From NCBI GenBank assembly GCA_021816585.1, contig JAKAXL010000007.1:1-64000 (forward strand): a stretch of 64,000 nucleotides of DNA, written 5' to 3'. Below the pieces are notes generated by a model. That model saw only the letters and a program-made list of their open reading frames with translations. It was not told the origin of the DNA and ran no database searches. Made by a program: the position numbers and the translations under genes. Below are positions 19,363-27,575 of this stretch, one piece after another; position 1 is the first letter of the stretch; each line of letters begins with the position of its first letter. This DNA comes from Pseudomonadota bacterium (GTDB lineage: Bacteria; Pseudomonadota; Gammaproteobacteria; Burkholderiales; Burkholderiaceae_C).

Positions 19363-19921
19363 AGCTCAGGCGCACCTGCATGTAATTCTGGCCCGGATTC
19401 GGGCGCTTGATGTCGGCATTCGAGTAATGGGTGAAGCGCAACCCGACACCCCATGGGGTCTCGGCGATGCGATGGTACAGGCCGAGCGAATCGCCGAACT
19501 GGTAGGCCGTGGAGATGCGCTTGGAGCCGATGTAGGTTCCCGAGAACACGTTGGCGCCGATGCCCGCCTCGATCGCCGTGTCCTGCGTGAACCACCAGCG
19601 CAGGAAGGGGGTCAGGCCGACATGCCACAGCGGCGAACCGAGACTGTCGGAAGGGCCGAACACGCGTCCGGCCGAAGCCTCGAGGCTGAGGTCCAGGCGC
19701 TTCGTCCCGAAGTCGTGCTGCCACAGCGGGCTGCTTTGCCAGGCCAGCGTCAGGTTGTGGTAGCCGTCCCAGGAGCCCGCCAGCACGGAGAGTTCGGAAG
19801 CGTGGGCCGGCGCCGTCGCAACGGCGCCTGCGAGCAGCGCGGCGGCCGTGAGCAGCGAGGCCGGGCGGCCGCCGGGACGGCCGCGCCGACCGCGGGATGG
19901 GACGGAAGGATTCTGGTTCAT
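19349..19921 (-). CDS. pagL: Lipid A 3-O-deacylase (PagL)-like outer-membrane protein
   Basis: PagL is an outer-membrane beta-barrel that removes the 3-O acyl chain from lipid A and so tunes endotoxicity. The 190-residue precursor has a signal peptide (hydrophobic core about 22–36, cleavage near AHA-SE at 41–42) and ends in an aromatic beta-strand with YEFR. The active-site stretch THYSNADIKRPNPG gives catalytic H165 and S167. Aligned with P. aeruginosa PagL, the third catalytic residue (Glu140 there) falls on N179, so activity is less certain. It sits between an M50 protease gene and trpS. Confidence 0.8.
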   Translation of the reverse strand: MNQNPSVPSRGRRGRPGGRPASLLTAAALLAGAVATAPAHASELSVLAGSWDGYHNLTLAWQSSPLWQHDFGTKRLDLSLEASAGRVFGPSDSLGSPLWHVGLTPFLRWWFTQDTAIEAGIGANVFSGTYIGSKRISTAYQFGDSLGLYHRIAETPWGVGLRFTHYSNADIKRPNPGQNYMQVRLSYEFR

Positions 19922-20006
19922 GGTCGATCCTTTGGGAGGGTGACATGCGCCGCTGCGAGCGGTCGCGCAGGCGCGCGCAGCGCACGACGGCGGCTCGCGC
20001 GCGACG

Positions 20007-20663
20007 TTACAGCAACATCCGGAACGGGCTCAGCAGCAGGCCCAGCAGCGTCTGGCTCAGGCCCATCAGCGGAATCAGCCAGATCGAGTTCGCGATGCCG
20101 CTGAGCACCAGCGCCATGACGATGAAGAAGCCGTAGGGCTCGACGCGCGACAGCGCGATCGCCTGGCGCACCGGCAGCAGCCCCTGCAGCACGCGCCCGC
20201 CGTCCAGCGGCGGGATCGGGAACAGGTTGAACACGAACAGCAGCAGGTTGACCTGGATGCCGGCGGTCGCCACGTCGAGAAAGAAGGCCTCGTGCACGCC
20301 GAAGCTGCGCAGCAGCATGAAGGCCAGGCCGTAGGCGAAGGCCTGCACGAAGTTCGAGGCCGGGCCCGCCAGCGCGACCCAGACCATGTCGCGCCGCGGA
20401 TTGCGCAATGCGCCGAAGTTCACCGGGACGGGCTTGGCGTAGCCGATCAGGAAGGGGCTGCCGAGGGCCAGCAGCAGCCCCGGGATCAGGATGGTTCCGA
20501 ACGGGTCGATGTGCCGCGCCGGGTTCAGGGACACGCGCCCCATCATGTAGGCCGTGTTGTCGCCGAAGTAGCGTGCGGCGAAACCGTGCGCGGCTTCGTG
20601 CAGCGTGATCCCGAACAGCAGCGGCAGGGCGTAGACGGTGAGTTGCTGGATGGTCTGGTTCAT
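20007..20663 (-). CDS. Site-2 protease family (M50) membrane metalloprotease
   Basis: This is a polytopic inner-membrane zinc protease-like protein of the short YwhC type. The 218-residue protein has the zinc motif HEAAH (22–26) in the first helix region and the second metal site [13 protein letters not shown] near 150–162, with about five membrane helices. It lacks the PDZ domains of RseP, so it is not the sigma-E protease. Substrates of this subfamily are unknown. ATG 20663 follows the yciO-like gene by 39 bp on the same strand, matching the trpS–M50–yciO–rnm cluster common in betaproteobacteria. Confidence 0.9.
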   Translation of the reverse strand: MNQTIQQLTVYALPLLFGITLHEAAHGFAARYFGDNTAYMMGRVSLNPARHIDPFGTILIPGLLLALGSPFLIGYAKPVPVNFGALRNPRRDMVWVALAGPASNFVQAFAYGLAFMLLRSFGVHEAFFLDVATAGIQVNLLLFVFNLFPIPPLDGGRVLQGLLPVRQAIALSRVEPYGFFIVMALVLSGIANSIWLIPLMGLSQTLLGLLLSPFRMLL

Positions 20664-20702
20664 GTCGGTGGCTGCCTGCGGACCGGCAGGGTCGGGGGCC
20701 GG

Positions 20703-21338
20703 CTACAGGCCGAGCACGGAGAGGTCGCCGAGTCCTTGTCGCAAGACCTCGGGCACCGGCCCGCTGAGGTCGACCACGGTGCTCGGCTGGTGCGGACAGG
20801 GGCCGGCGTCGACGACGAGATCGACCTGCTTTTCCAGGCGGGTGCGGATGTCCGCGGCCTCGTTCAGCGGCTCGACCTCGCCGGGCAGGATCAGCGTCGT
20901 GGCCAGCAGCGGCTGCCCCAGCTCGACCAGCAGCGCATGCGCGACGGCGTGCGCCGGAACGCGTACGCCGATGGTCTTGCGCGACGGGTGCGAGACGCGG
21001 CGCGGGACTTCGCGCGTGGCTTCGAGGATGAAGGTATAGGGGCCGGGTGTGGCGGCACGAAGCAGGCGGAACTGGCGATTGTCCACCACCGCGTAGGTGC
21101 CGAGCTCGGAAAGGTCGCTGCACAGCAGCGTCAGGTGATGCTTGGCGTCGATCTGGCGGATGCGGCGCAGGCGCTCGGCGGCCGCCTTGTCGTCGAGGTG
21201 GCACACCAGCGCATAGGAGGAATCGGTGGGAATCGCCGCCACGCCGCCCGAATGCAGGATGGCGCAGGCTTGCTTGATCAGGCGAGGTTGCGGATTGTCC
21301 GGGTGCAGGCTGAAGTATTGGGCCATGGGCGCGTTCAC
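20703..21338 (-). CDS. yciO: L-threonylcarbamoyladenylate synthase family protein (YciO type)
   Basis: The YrdC/Sua5 fold forms threonylcarbamoyl-AMP for tRNA t6A37 synthesis in TsaC; YciO is the related form whose role is less settled. The 211-residue protein has the family pattern [13 protein letters not shown], the nucleotide-binding region [24 protein letters not shown] and [10 protein letters not shown]. The substitution of TDS for TDT and the following residues fit YciO better than TsaC. ATG 21338 follows rnm by 6 bp, so they are likely one operon. An in-frame ATG at 21326 is also possible. Confidence 0.88.
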   Translation of the reverse strand: MNAPMAQYFSLHPDNPQPRLIKQACAILHSGGVAAIPTDSSYALVCHLDDKAAAERLRRIRQIDAKHHLTLLCSDLSELGTYAVVDNRQFRLLRAATPGPYTFILEATREVPRRVSHPSRKTIGVRVPAHAVAHALLVELGQPLLATTLILPGEVEPLNEAADIRTRLEKQVDLVVDAGPCPHQPSTVVDLSGPVPEVLRQGLGDLSVLGL

Positions 21339-21344
21339 ACGGGT

Positions 21345-22190
21345 TCAGTGCAGCAGTTCCCAGATGGGCCGCAGGCCCTCGGGAAGCGCGGGCAGGCGCC
21401 CGAGGTCGCAACGGCTTTCGCGCGGGCAGTGGAAGTCCGAGCCGCGCGACGCGTGCAGCCCGAACTCGCGCGCCACCTGCGCGTACTTGCGCCAGTCCGA
21501 CGCGCTGTGGCTGCCCGTGGCCACTTCGATGCCCTCGCCTCCGAGCGCGCGAAAATGCGCCAGCAGTTCCCGCTCGCGCCGGGCGTCGAAGCGGTAGCGT
21601 CCGGGATGCGCGAGCACCGCGACACCGCCGGCGTCGTGGATCCAGCCCAGCGCCTGCTCCAGCGTCGCCCATGCGTGCTCGACGTAGCCGGGCTTGCCGG
21701 GGGTGAGAAAGCGCGTGAACACCTCCGACGTGCTGGCGCATACGCCGCGCTCCACCAGATGGCGGGCGAAGTGGGTGCGCGAGATCAGCGCCGGATTGCC
21801 GGCGAGCCTGCTGGCGCCGGCATACGCGTCCTCCACCCCCGTGTGCTCGCGCAGCGACTCCGCGATGCGCTGCGCGCGCGCGTCACGTCCCTCGCACATG
21901 CGCCGCAGTTCGCGACGCAGCACTTCGTGGTCGGCGTCGACGCCGAGTCCGACGATGTGCACGGTCTGGTCGTCCACCGAGACCGAGACTTCCACCCCGG
22001 GCACGAAATCCAGCCCGATGTCCGCGCAGGCGGCGCGCGCTTCGGCGATGCCGCCGAGTTCGTCATGGTCGGTCAGCGCCCACAGCTGCACGCCGTTGGC
22101 GTGTGCGCGCCGCGCCAGCGCGGCCGGTGCCAGGGTGCCGTCGGAAACCAGAGAATGGCAGTGCAGGTCTGCGTTGAACTCGTTGGACAT
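21345..22190 (-). CDS. rnm: PHP-domain 3',5'-nucleoside bisphosphate phosphatase / RNase AM
   Basis: In E. coli this family (YciV, RNase AM) trims the 5' ends of ribosomal RNAs and hydrolyses 3',5'-nucleoside bisphosphates. The 281-residue protein has the PHP metal motifs: [11 protein letters not shown] (9–19), LTDHDE, the conserved LAHPGRY block, and GSDFHCP near the C-terminus. ATG 22190 is 69 bp from the divergent plsY start. The intergenic DNA is AT-rich for this window (near 22190–22205) and likely holds promoters for both. It heads the rnm–yciO–M50 run. Confidence 0.9.
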   Translation of the reverse strand: MSNEFNADLHCHSLVSDGTLAPAALARRAHANGVQLWALTDHDELGGIAEARAACADIGLDFVPGVEVSVSVDDQTVHIVGLGVDADHEVLRRELRRMCEGRDARAQRIAESLREHTGVEDAYAGASRLAGNPALISRTHFARHLVERGVCASTSEVFTRFLTPGKPGYVEHAWATLEQALGWIHDAGGVAVLAHPGRYRFDARRERELLAHFRALGGEGIEVATGSHSASDWRKYAQVAREFGLHASRGSDFHCPRESRCDLGRLPALPEGLRPIWELLH

Positions 22191-22259
22191 ACGGATATTT
22201 TAGGCTTGCGGCGATTCAGGTGCCGGCGCCTGCCGGCTATGGCTAGAATCCGCGCCGAT

Positions 22260-22922
22260 ATGGAACTGCTGCCCAGCCTTGCCGTGCTTCCCGCCGTGCT
22301 GCTCGCCTACCTGGCGGGCTCGGTCCCGTTCGCCGTGGTGGTCAGTCGGATCATGGGGCTTTCCGACCCGCGCAGCTACGGCTCGGGCAACCCCGGGGCG
22401 ACCAACGTGCTGCGCTCGGGCAGCAAGACCGCGGCGGCGCTGACCCTGCTGCTGGACCTGTCCAAGGGCTGGCTGGTGGTCTGGCTGGGACTGCGCGCGG
22501 CGCATGCCGGCTGGCTGGATGCGGCGGCGGTGGCGCTGCTGGCGCTGGCCGTGCTGGCCGGGCACATGTGGCCGGTGTTCCTGCGCTTTCGCGGCGGCAA
22601 GGGCGTGGCCACGGCGGCCGGCGTGCTGCTGGCGATCAACCCGTGGCTGGGCCTGGCGACCCTCGTCACCTGGCTGGTGGTGGCGGTGTTCTTCCGCTAC
22701 TCGTCGCTGGCGGCGCTGGCGGCCGCGGTGTTCGCGCCGTTCTATGCGTGGATCGGGCAGGGCGTGGCGTGGCGCCTGCCGCCGTCGATGCTGCTGGCGG
22801 TGGCGCTGATCGCACTGCTCGTGATCTGGCGCCACCAGGGCAATATCCGCAAGCTGCTGCGCGGCGAGGAAAGCCGCATCGGCTCGAAGGCCGCGGCGCC
22901 GCCGCGCAAGCCCCGGCGCTGA
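22260..22922 (+). CDS. plsY: Glycerol-3-phosphate acyltransferase PlsY
   Basis: PlsY transfers the acyl group from acyl-phosphate to glycerol-3-phosphate, the first step of phospholipid synthesis, at the inner membrane. The 220-residue protein has the family motifs [30 protein letters not shown] and [12 protein letters not shown] (phosphate-binding loop), and about five membrane helices. The C-terminus has a short basic tail. ATG 22260 was chosen; an ATG at 22239 would add seven residues. The TAGAAT at 22244–22249 resembles a -10 element, which would leave almost no leader from a start at 22260. Confidence 0.95.
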   Translation: MELLPSLAVLPAVLLAYLAGSVPFAVVVSRIMGLSDPRSYGSGNPGATNVLRSGSKTAAALTLLLDLSKGWLVVWLGLRAAHAGWLDAAAVALLALAVLAGHMWPVFLRFRGGKGVATAAGVLLAINPWLGLATLVTWLVVAVFFRYSSLAALAAAVFAPFYAWIGQGVAWRLPPSMLLAVALIALLVIWRHQGNIRKLLRGEESRIGSKAAAPPRKPRR

Positions 22923-22975
22923 GCGGCGGCGAGCAGCGCCGCTGCGGGCCTGGCCGGCGCCCCTGGGCCGTCGTC

Positions 22976-23461
22976 TCAATCCCGGAAGTTCTGGAAGGTC
23001 AGGGGGGCGTCGTCGATCTGCTTGCGCAGCAGGGCCATGGCCGCCTGCAGGTCGTCGCGCTTGCCGCCGCTGATGCGCACCGTGTCGCCCTGGATCGACG
23101 ACTGCAGTTTCATGCGCGACTCCTTGATCGCCGACGTGATGCGCTTGGCCAGGTCCTGCGCGATCCCCGACCGCACGGTGATGACCTGCTTGACCTTGTC
23201 GCCGCCGGCCGGCTGCGGCTTGCCCTGGTCGAGGTAGCGCAGGTCGACCTCGCGCTTGGCCATCCTGGCCAGCAGCACGTCGCGCAGCTGGCCGAGCTGG
23301 AATTCGTTGTCCGCCCAGGCGGTGATGGTCTTGTCGACGAGTTCGATCTTCGCCGAGCTGCCCTTGAAGTCGAAGCGGTTGCCGACTTCCTTGGCGGTCT
23401 GGTCGACCGCGTTGCGGATCTGGATCAGGTCGGGTTCGAGGACGGCGTCGAAGGATGGCAT
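22976..23461 (-). CDS. yajQ: YajQ family nucleotide-binding protein
   Basis: The 161-residue protein contains two domains of ferredoxin-like fold. Its start MPSFDAVLEPDLIQIRNAVDQ and the blocks EVGNRFDFKGSS and SIQGDTVRISGGKRDDLQ are diagnostic of YajQ. Family members bind nucleic acids, and a Xanthomonas member binds cyclic di-GMP and regulates transcription; whether this one does is unknown. ATG 23461 lies 78 bp from the divergent murB. It is convergent to plsY with a 53-bp gap that shows no T-rich terminator. Confidence 0.95.
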   Translation of the reverse strand: MPSFDAVLEPDLIQIRNAVDQTAKEVGNRFDFKGSSAKIELVDKTITAWADNEFQLGQLRDVLLARMAKREVDLRYLDQGKPQPAGGDKVKQVITVRSGIAQDLAKRITSAIKESRMKLQSSIQGDTVRISGGKRDDLQAAMALLRKQIDDAPLTFQNFRD

Positions 23462-23539
23462 GTCAGGTGGGCGCCACGCGGGCGCCTGCGCGGGAGATAA
23501 TGAAAAGTTGGCGGACCGCAGGGCCCGGATGGGAATTGT

Positions 23540-24589
23540 ATGGATGCGATGGACGGTTTGGATGGTATGCGTCTGCGGGTGCAAAGCGACGTCGAATTGC
23601 GGGAATTCAACACCTTCGGTGTGAACGCGCGTGCGCGGCGCTTCGTGCGCATCGACGATGCGCGCCAGATCCGCGCCGTGGTCGACCATCCCGAACTCGG
23701 CAGGCTGCCCAAGCTGGTGCTGGGTGGCGGCAGCAACCTGCTGCTGACCCGCGACCCGGCCGGGGTGGTGCTGAAGATCGAGATCCCCGGCATGCGCGTG
23801 CTGCACGACGATGCCGAGTCCACGGTGGTGGAGGCCGGTGCGGGGGTGGCGTGGCACGACTTCGTCTGCTGGACCCTGCAGCAGGGCCTGGGCGGGCTCG
23901 AGAACCTGGCGCTGATCCCCGGTAGCGTGGGGGCGGCTCCGGTGCAGAACATCGGCGCCTACGGCATGGAGCTGGCGGAGCGCTTCGAGTCACTGGATCT
24001 GGTGGACCTGACCACCGGCCGCGCGGCGACCCTGGAGCGCGCCGCCTGCCGCTTCGGCTACCGCGACAGCCTGTTCAAGCATGCGCTGGCGGGCAAATCG
24101 GTGATCACGCGCGTTCGCCTGCGCCTGCCCAAGCCGTGGCGCGCGCAGCTCGGCTATGCCGAACTGCAGCGTCATCTGGAGCGCGCCGGACTGCGCGAGC
24201 CGTCGCCGCAGCAGGTGTTCGACGCCGTGTGCGCGATCCGCCGCGCCAAGCTGCCGGACCCGGCGCGACTGGGCAATGCGGGGAGTTTTTTCAAGAACCC
24301 GGTGGTCAACCGCACGATCCGCAACGAGATCCTCGACGAGTTCCCGGAGATCGTCAGCTACCCCCTCGACGACGGAACCTACAAGCTCGCCGCCGCGTGG
24401 ATGATCGAGGCCTGCGGCTGCAAGGGGCGCAGCCTCGGCGGCGCCGCGGTGGACGCCCGGCATGCGCTGGTGCTGGTCAACCGCGGCGGCGCCAGCGGCG
24501 ACGAGGTGCTGCGCCTGGCCGAGAGCGTGCGCGACTCGGTGCGCGAGCGCTTCGGCATCGAGCTCGAATACGAGCCGGTGGTGGTCTGA
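23540..24589 (+). CDS. murB: UDP-N-acetylenolpyruvoylglucosamine reductase
   Basis: MurB reduces UDP-GlcNAc-enolpyruvate to UDP-MurNAc with NADPH and FAD in peptidoglycan precursor synthesis. The 349-residue protein is of the type I (E. coli-like) form: FNTFGVNARARRFV, the FAD loop LGGGSNLLLT, LIPGSVGAAPVQNIGAYG, and GNAGSFFKNPVV with the catalytic Ser. The first codons are repetitive (ATGGATG-like), giving possible starts at 23540, 23549 and 23567. It is divergent from yajQ. Confidence 0.97.
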   Translation: MDAMDGLDGMRLRVQSDVELREFNTFGVNARARRFVRIDDARQIRAVVDHPELGRLPKLVLGGGSNLLLTRDPAGVVLKIEIPGMRVLHDDAESTVVEAGAGVAWHDFVCWTLQQGLGGLENLALIPGSVGAAPVQNIGAYGMELAERFESLDLVDLTTGRAATLERAACRFGYRDSLFKHALAGKSVITRVRLRLPKPWRAQLGYAELQRHLERAGLREPSPQQVFDAVCAIRRAKLPDPARLGNAGSFFKNPVVNRTIRNEILDEFPEIVSYPLDDGTYKLAAAWMIEACGCKGRSLGGAAVDARHALVLVNRGGASGDEVLRLAESVRDSVRERFGIELEYEPVVV

Positions 24590-24620
24590 TCCGCCGCGCG
24601 CAGCGCGAGCGGGCGGACAG

Positions 24621-24646
24621 AAAAAAGGGCGCCCCGAGGGGCGCCC
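24621..24646 (-). terminator. Rho-independent terminator of the rhodanese transcript
   Basis: On the minus strand, GGGCGCCCC (24646–24638) pairs with GGGGCGCCC (24635–24627) and runs into six T residues (A's at 24621–24626 on the plus strand). It sits about 45 bp past the rhodanese stop. The hairpin could also slow plus-strand transcripts from murB. Confidence 0.85.
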
Positions 24647-24689
24647 TTCGGCCCGCGCCTCGGCGCGGGCCCGGTCCGCGATGCGGTGC

Positions 24690-25676
24690 TCAGTTCGGCA
24701 GGCCGACCGTCGGGTTGCCGAGGTTGGTCCACTCGGTCATCGAGCCCGTGTACAGGCGGGTCTTCGGGTTGCCGAGGATCTCGTGGTCGACGAACCATGC
24801 GCCCGAGGCGAGGTGCCCGGTGTTGCAGTAGGTGATCGTCGGGGCATTGGCCTGGATGTTGAACTCGGCGTAGATCTTGCGGTAGTCGGAGGCGCTCATG
24901 AACTCATGCGCGGCACCCACCGGCTTGACGATCGCGTCGGTCGGGAACGAGCGCGCGCCGGCCAGGTGGCCGCCGGCGGCGTCCACCGGACGCTTGACCA
25001 CGATGCCGAGGTACTGCGCCGTCGGACGGGCGTCGACGAACTGGTTGGCGCCGCTGCGCAGGCCTTCCTTGACCTGACCGATGGTCGCCAGGATCTGCTG
25101 GTCCTCGCCGGTGGCCTTCCAGTCACCCTTGGCGGCCATGACCTTGGCGGTGCTGACCGGCAGGCCGGCCTGCAGCCAGGCGTTGACCCCGCCGTTGAGA
25201 ATCGCCACCTGGTCCCTGGGCTCGCCGAAATAGCGCAGCTGGAAGTACAGGCGCGTGGCCATGTCCATCGTGTCCACGGTCGCGCCGGTGGGAACGATGA
25301 CGATCGGCTTGCCGGAGTTCAGGCCGGCGTCGTCCATCACCTTGGTGAAGTACTCGGCGCTGGGAAGCTGGGCCACGATCTTCTTGCCGTCGATCATCTT
25401 GTTCTGGCGGATCTTGCCGAAGTCCACCGACAGCGCGCCGGCCAGGTGGCCGCCGGTCTCCACCAGCTTCTTCGCACCGGACTTCTTGTCCACTTCGAAC
25501 TTGGGCGCACGTGTCAGCGTATCCACGTCGTCACGGATGTCGACCACCGTGACCTCGTTGCGATGTTCGTGCAGCCATTGCGGGGTCACCAGCGGGCCAG
25601 GCAGGCTCGCCGCCGAGGCCAGCTGGACAAAGGCGCCGGCGATGCCGGCCGCCAACAGGTATTTCAGGCTCTTCAT
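24690..25676 (-). CDS. Periplasmic rhodanese-type sulfurtransferase
   Basis: A sulfurtransferase would move sulfane sulfur between donors such as thiosulfate or persulfides and an acceptor. The 328-residue precursor has a Sec signal peptide (hydrophobic 6–20, cleavage near ASA-A at 22–23) and two rhodanese domains. The catalytic C284 lies in the C-terminal domain loop TYCNTGHLA; the N-terminal domain has VPTGATV at the corresponding place and is catalytically silent, as in tandem-domain rhodaneses. A strong GGAGGAG ribosome site precedes ATG 25676. It lies 53 bp downstream of the His-motif gene on the same strand. The link to the sqr and YeeE genes implies a role in sulfide or thiosulfate oxidation. 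Confidence 0.92.
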   Translation of the reverse strand: MKSLKYLLAAGIAGAFVQLASAASLPGPLVTPQWLHEHRNEVTVVDIRDDVDTLTRAPKFEVDKKSGAKKLVETGGHLAGALSVDFGKIRQNKMIDGKKIVAQLPSAEYFTKVMDDAGLNSGKPIVIVPTGATVDTMDMATRLYFQLRYFGEPRDQVAILNGGVNAWLQAGLPVSTAKVMAAKGDWKATGEDQQILATIGQVKEGLRSGANQFVDARPTAQYLGIVVKRPVDAAGGHLAGARSFPTDAIVKPVGAAHEFMSASDYRKIYAEFNIQANAPTITYCNTGHLASGAWFVDHEILGNPKTRLYTGSMTEWTNLGNPTVGLPN

Positions 25677-25729
25677 GGTTCTCCTCCGGGTTGAACTACA
25701 AGCGCAAGGGGCTGCCTGCGAGGGCCGCG

Positions 25730-26473
25730 TCAGGCGACGCCGGCTCGCTCCAGGCATTCGAACTGCCGTGCGAGATCCACCGCGCACTGGCTGACGATGT
25801 GGGTGCGGCGGTCCTCCAGCAACTGCTGCAGGGGTTGCCGTCGCGCGCGCTCGGCGATGCGCCGGTCGCGCTCGTGGATGACCGCCTCGATCTGCGGCGA
25901 GAACAGTCGCGCCATGTCCTGCACCCAGGCGGCGACGCGCCGCGGGCGCGCGCCCGACAGGTCGAGCCGGCGCAGCGCGCGCAGCACCGAGGGCGCCGAC
26001 TGCCAGTGCTCGCCGGTGACCCAGCGATTGGTCGTGAACACGCGCGTGGGCATGCCGCGCGCGTCCACCGAGATGGCGAACAGATGCATGTACGCGGGTT
26101 CGCCATCGCGCGCCGCGGCGCGCGCGGCGAATACGTGGAAATGCCCGTGTTCGTCGACGGCGCGTCGCGCCGCCTCGTGGGCGTGGTAATAAAAGCGGAA
26201 GCCGCTGCGCCGGTCCACCGCGTCGCGCGGCGGGTAATGCTCCCATTCGACGAAGGCGCCATCCTGTCCGAGCACCTCGGCAAGCAGGCCGCGGCCGTTG
26301 CGCGCGTCACCCTGCAGGCGTCGCAGCGTGGACTCCAGCGCCTCGCGCAGCGACGGCGCGGGAGTCCGGCGCAACGCCTTCAGCAGTTCGTCGGAAGGGA
26401 TCCGGATTCGCGTGGTCACGATGGTCGCGTGCGGCCGGTTCGGGCGCGGGCGCGCGGCGCCCGCGCGACGCAT
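25730..26473 (-). CDS. Protein of unknown function with His-rich motifs, coupled to the NPCAPS peptide gene
   Basis: I do not know its function; it resembles what I recall of proteins annotated DUF6969, which was not checked by search. The 247-residue protein has no signal peptide or membrane helix, so it is probably cytoplasmic. Three conserved-looking motifs stand out: EWEHYP (76–81), YYHAHE (95–100) and EHGHFHVF (108–115). The clustered His and Glu residues could form a metal site. ATG 26473 shares one base with the stop of the NPCAPS peptide gene (TGATG), which indicates translational coupling; GTG 26419 is an alternative start. The C-terminal third is Arg/Gln-rich with two Cys (C230, C240). 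The context implies a job linked to the secreted peptide or to sulfur metabolism. Confidence 0.75.
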   Translation of the reverse strand: MRRAGAARPRPNRPHATIVTTRIRIPSDELLKALRRTPAPSLREALESTLRRLQGDARNGRGLLAEVLGQDGAFVEWEHYPPRDAVDRRSGFRFYYHAHEAARRAVDEHGHFHVFAARAAARDGEPAYMHLFAISVDARGMPTRVFTTNRWVTGEHWQSAPSVLRALRRLDLSGARPRRVAAWVQDMARLFSPQIEAVIHERDRRIAERARRQPLQQLLEDRRTHIVSQCAVDLARQFECLERAGVA

Positions 26474-26748
26474 CAGTTCGACGGTGCGCAGGGGTTGCCC
26501 GACTTCTTGTGCGACTTCGACGTGGAGGGCGCGCAGGGGTTGCCGGCCTTGGACTTGCTCTTGCCGGTGCTGGGCGCGCAGGGGTTGCTGGGTGCGCAGG
26601 GGTTGCTGGGTGCGCAGGGGTTGCCCGCCGCGTGCGCCACCGCGCTCGCCGACACGATGCTCAGCGCCTGCGGCATCGGCGCGACGGCCGCGGCCGCCAG
26701 CGCCAGCACGGGAAGCGCCTTGGAAAGCTGGATGCGGGACTTGCTCAT
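26473..26748 (-). CDS. Small secreted peptide with five NPCAPS repeats
   Basis: The 91-residue precursor begins MSKSRIQLSKALPVLALAAA, a long but recognisable Sec signal peptide with likely cleavage after AHA (about residue 40). The mature part is about 50 residues with five NPCAPS units (Cys at 45, 51, 57, 72, 87): three in tandem, then two separated by Lys/Ser/Gly-rich linkers (TGKSKSKAG and TSKSHKKSG). There are no other Cys residues. The start has a good AGGAGA site. The DNA shows five near-identical copies of GCGCAGGGGTTG (plus strand). It sits between the YeeE genes and the His-motif gene, all on one strand. The function is unknown; binding of sulfane sulfur or metal through the cysteines is an inference. 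Confidence 0.85.
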   Translation of the reverse strand: MSKSRIQLSKALPVLALAAAAVAPMPQALSIVSASAVAHAAGNPCAPSNPCAPSNPCAPSTGKSKSKAGNPCAPSTSKSHKKSGNPCAPSN

Positions 26749-26969
26749 ATGCGATCTCCTGGGTAATGGGTGTGGATCCGGGGGTGGATCTGGCGCAGCG
26801 ATTCGACCGGGCCGCCCCGGCCGCGGCCGGGAGCGCGCGCGCGAGCGCGGCGGCGCGCAGGCGCTCGCGAGGCGCGCTCGCGCCTCGCATGCCCGCATCG
26901 AAGCAAAGGATGCTAACCGTGCTCAGCACCGACGCGCACCTGGCGAAGCGTGCTCGCAGTTGAGCAGGA

Positions 26970-27575
26970 TCAAGCCGGGCTGCCTTGGTGCGGCGCACCG
27001 GCGCGACGGCTGCCCGCGCGGGCCGAAGCTCCGCGGGTCAGGTAGCCGACGACCAGCAGCACGGCCAGCAGCAAGCCCCACACGGCCCAGGCCGGCAGAT
27101 GCAGCAGTTGCGGCAGGGTCAGCGCATCGGGGCCGACCTGTTTCCAGGCCCAGGTCTTGATGGAATCGAAGCCGGCGTTGAAGCCCAGCGTCCCCAGCAC
27201 GATCCCGAGCAGGAACAACAGCCCGTCGAGGCGGCCCGAGCAGAACGCGACCAGCGATGTGCCCGGACAGTAGCCGCCGACCGCCATGCCGACTCCGATG
27301 AGCGCGCCGCCCAGCGAACTGCCCCACAGGAACACCGACGGCACGAACATGTCGTTGGCGATGTCGACCAGGCCCAGCGCCTGCAGCAGGTACAGGCCTC
27401 CCGACGACACGATGATCGCGGTGAACATGACCTTGAACACCGCCCAGTCCTGGAAACGCAACTGCGCGGTGAGCTTGCAGCCGCTGCCGAAACCGGCATT
27501 CTCCAGCACGTAGCCGAATACCATACCCAGCACGACGCCCGAGATCGGGCCGGTATACCCCAGAGGAAGGCTCAT
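26970..27575 (-). CDS. YeeE/YedE-type sulfur transport protein, second half
   Basis: YeeE/YedE (TsuA, DUF395) membrane proteins import thiosulfate or related sulfur species through a chain of conserved cysteines. This 201-residue protein is one half of the usual fold: about five membrane helices with the signature Cys motifs NAGFGSGCKLTAQ (near 28–40) and GGYCPGTSLVAFCSGRLDG. ATG 27575 overlaps the partner gene's stop by 4 bp, so the halves are co-translated and probably form one transporter. The C-terminus is an Ala/Arg-rich cytoplasmic tail. A 221-bp gap without recognised features follows before the NPCAPS gene. Confidence 0.88.
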   Translation of the reverse strand: MSLPLGYTGPISGVVLGMVFGYVLENAGFGSGCKLTAQLRFQDWAVFKVMFTAIIVSSGGLYLLQALGLVDIANDMFVPSVFLWGSSLGGALIGVGMAVGGYCPGTSLVAFCSGRLDGLLFLLGIVLGTLGFNAGFDSIKTWAWKQVGPDALTLPQLLHLPAWAVWGLLLAVLLVVGYLTRGASARAGSRRAGAPHQGSPA

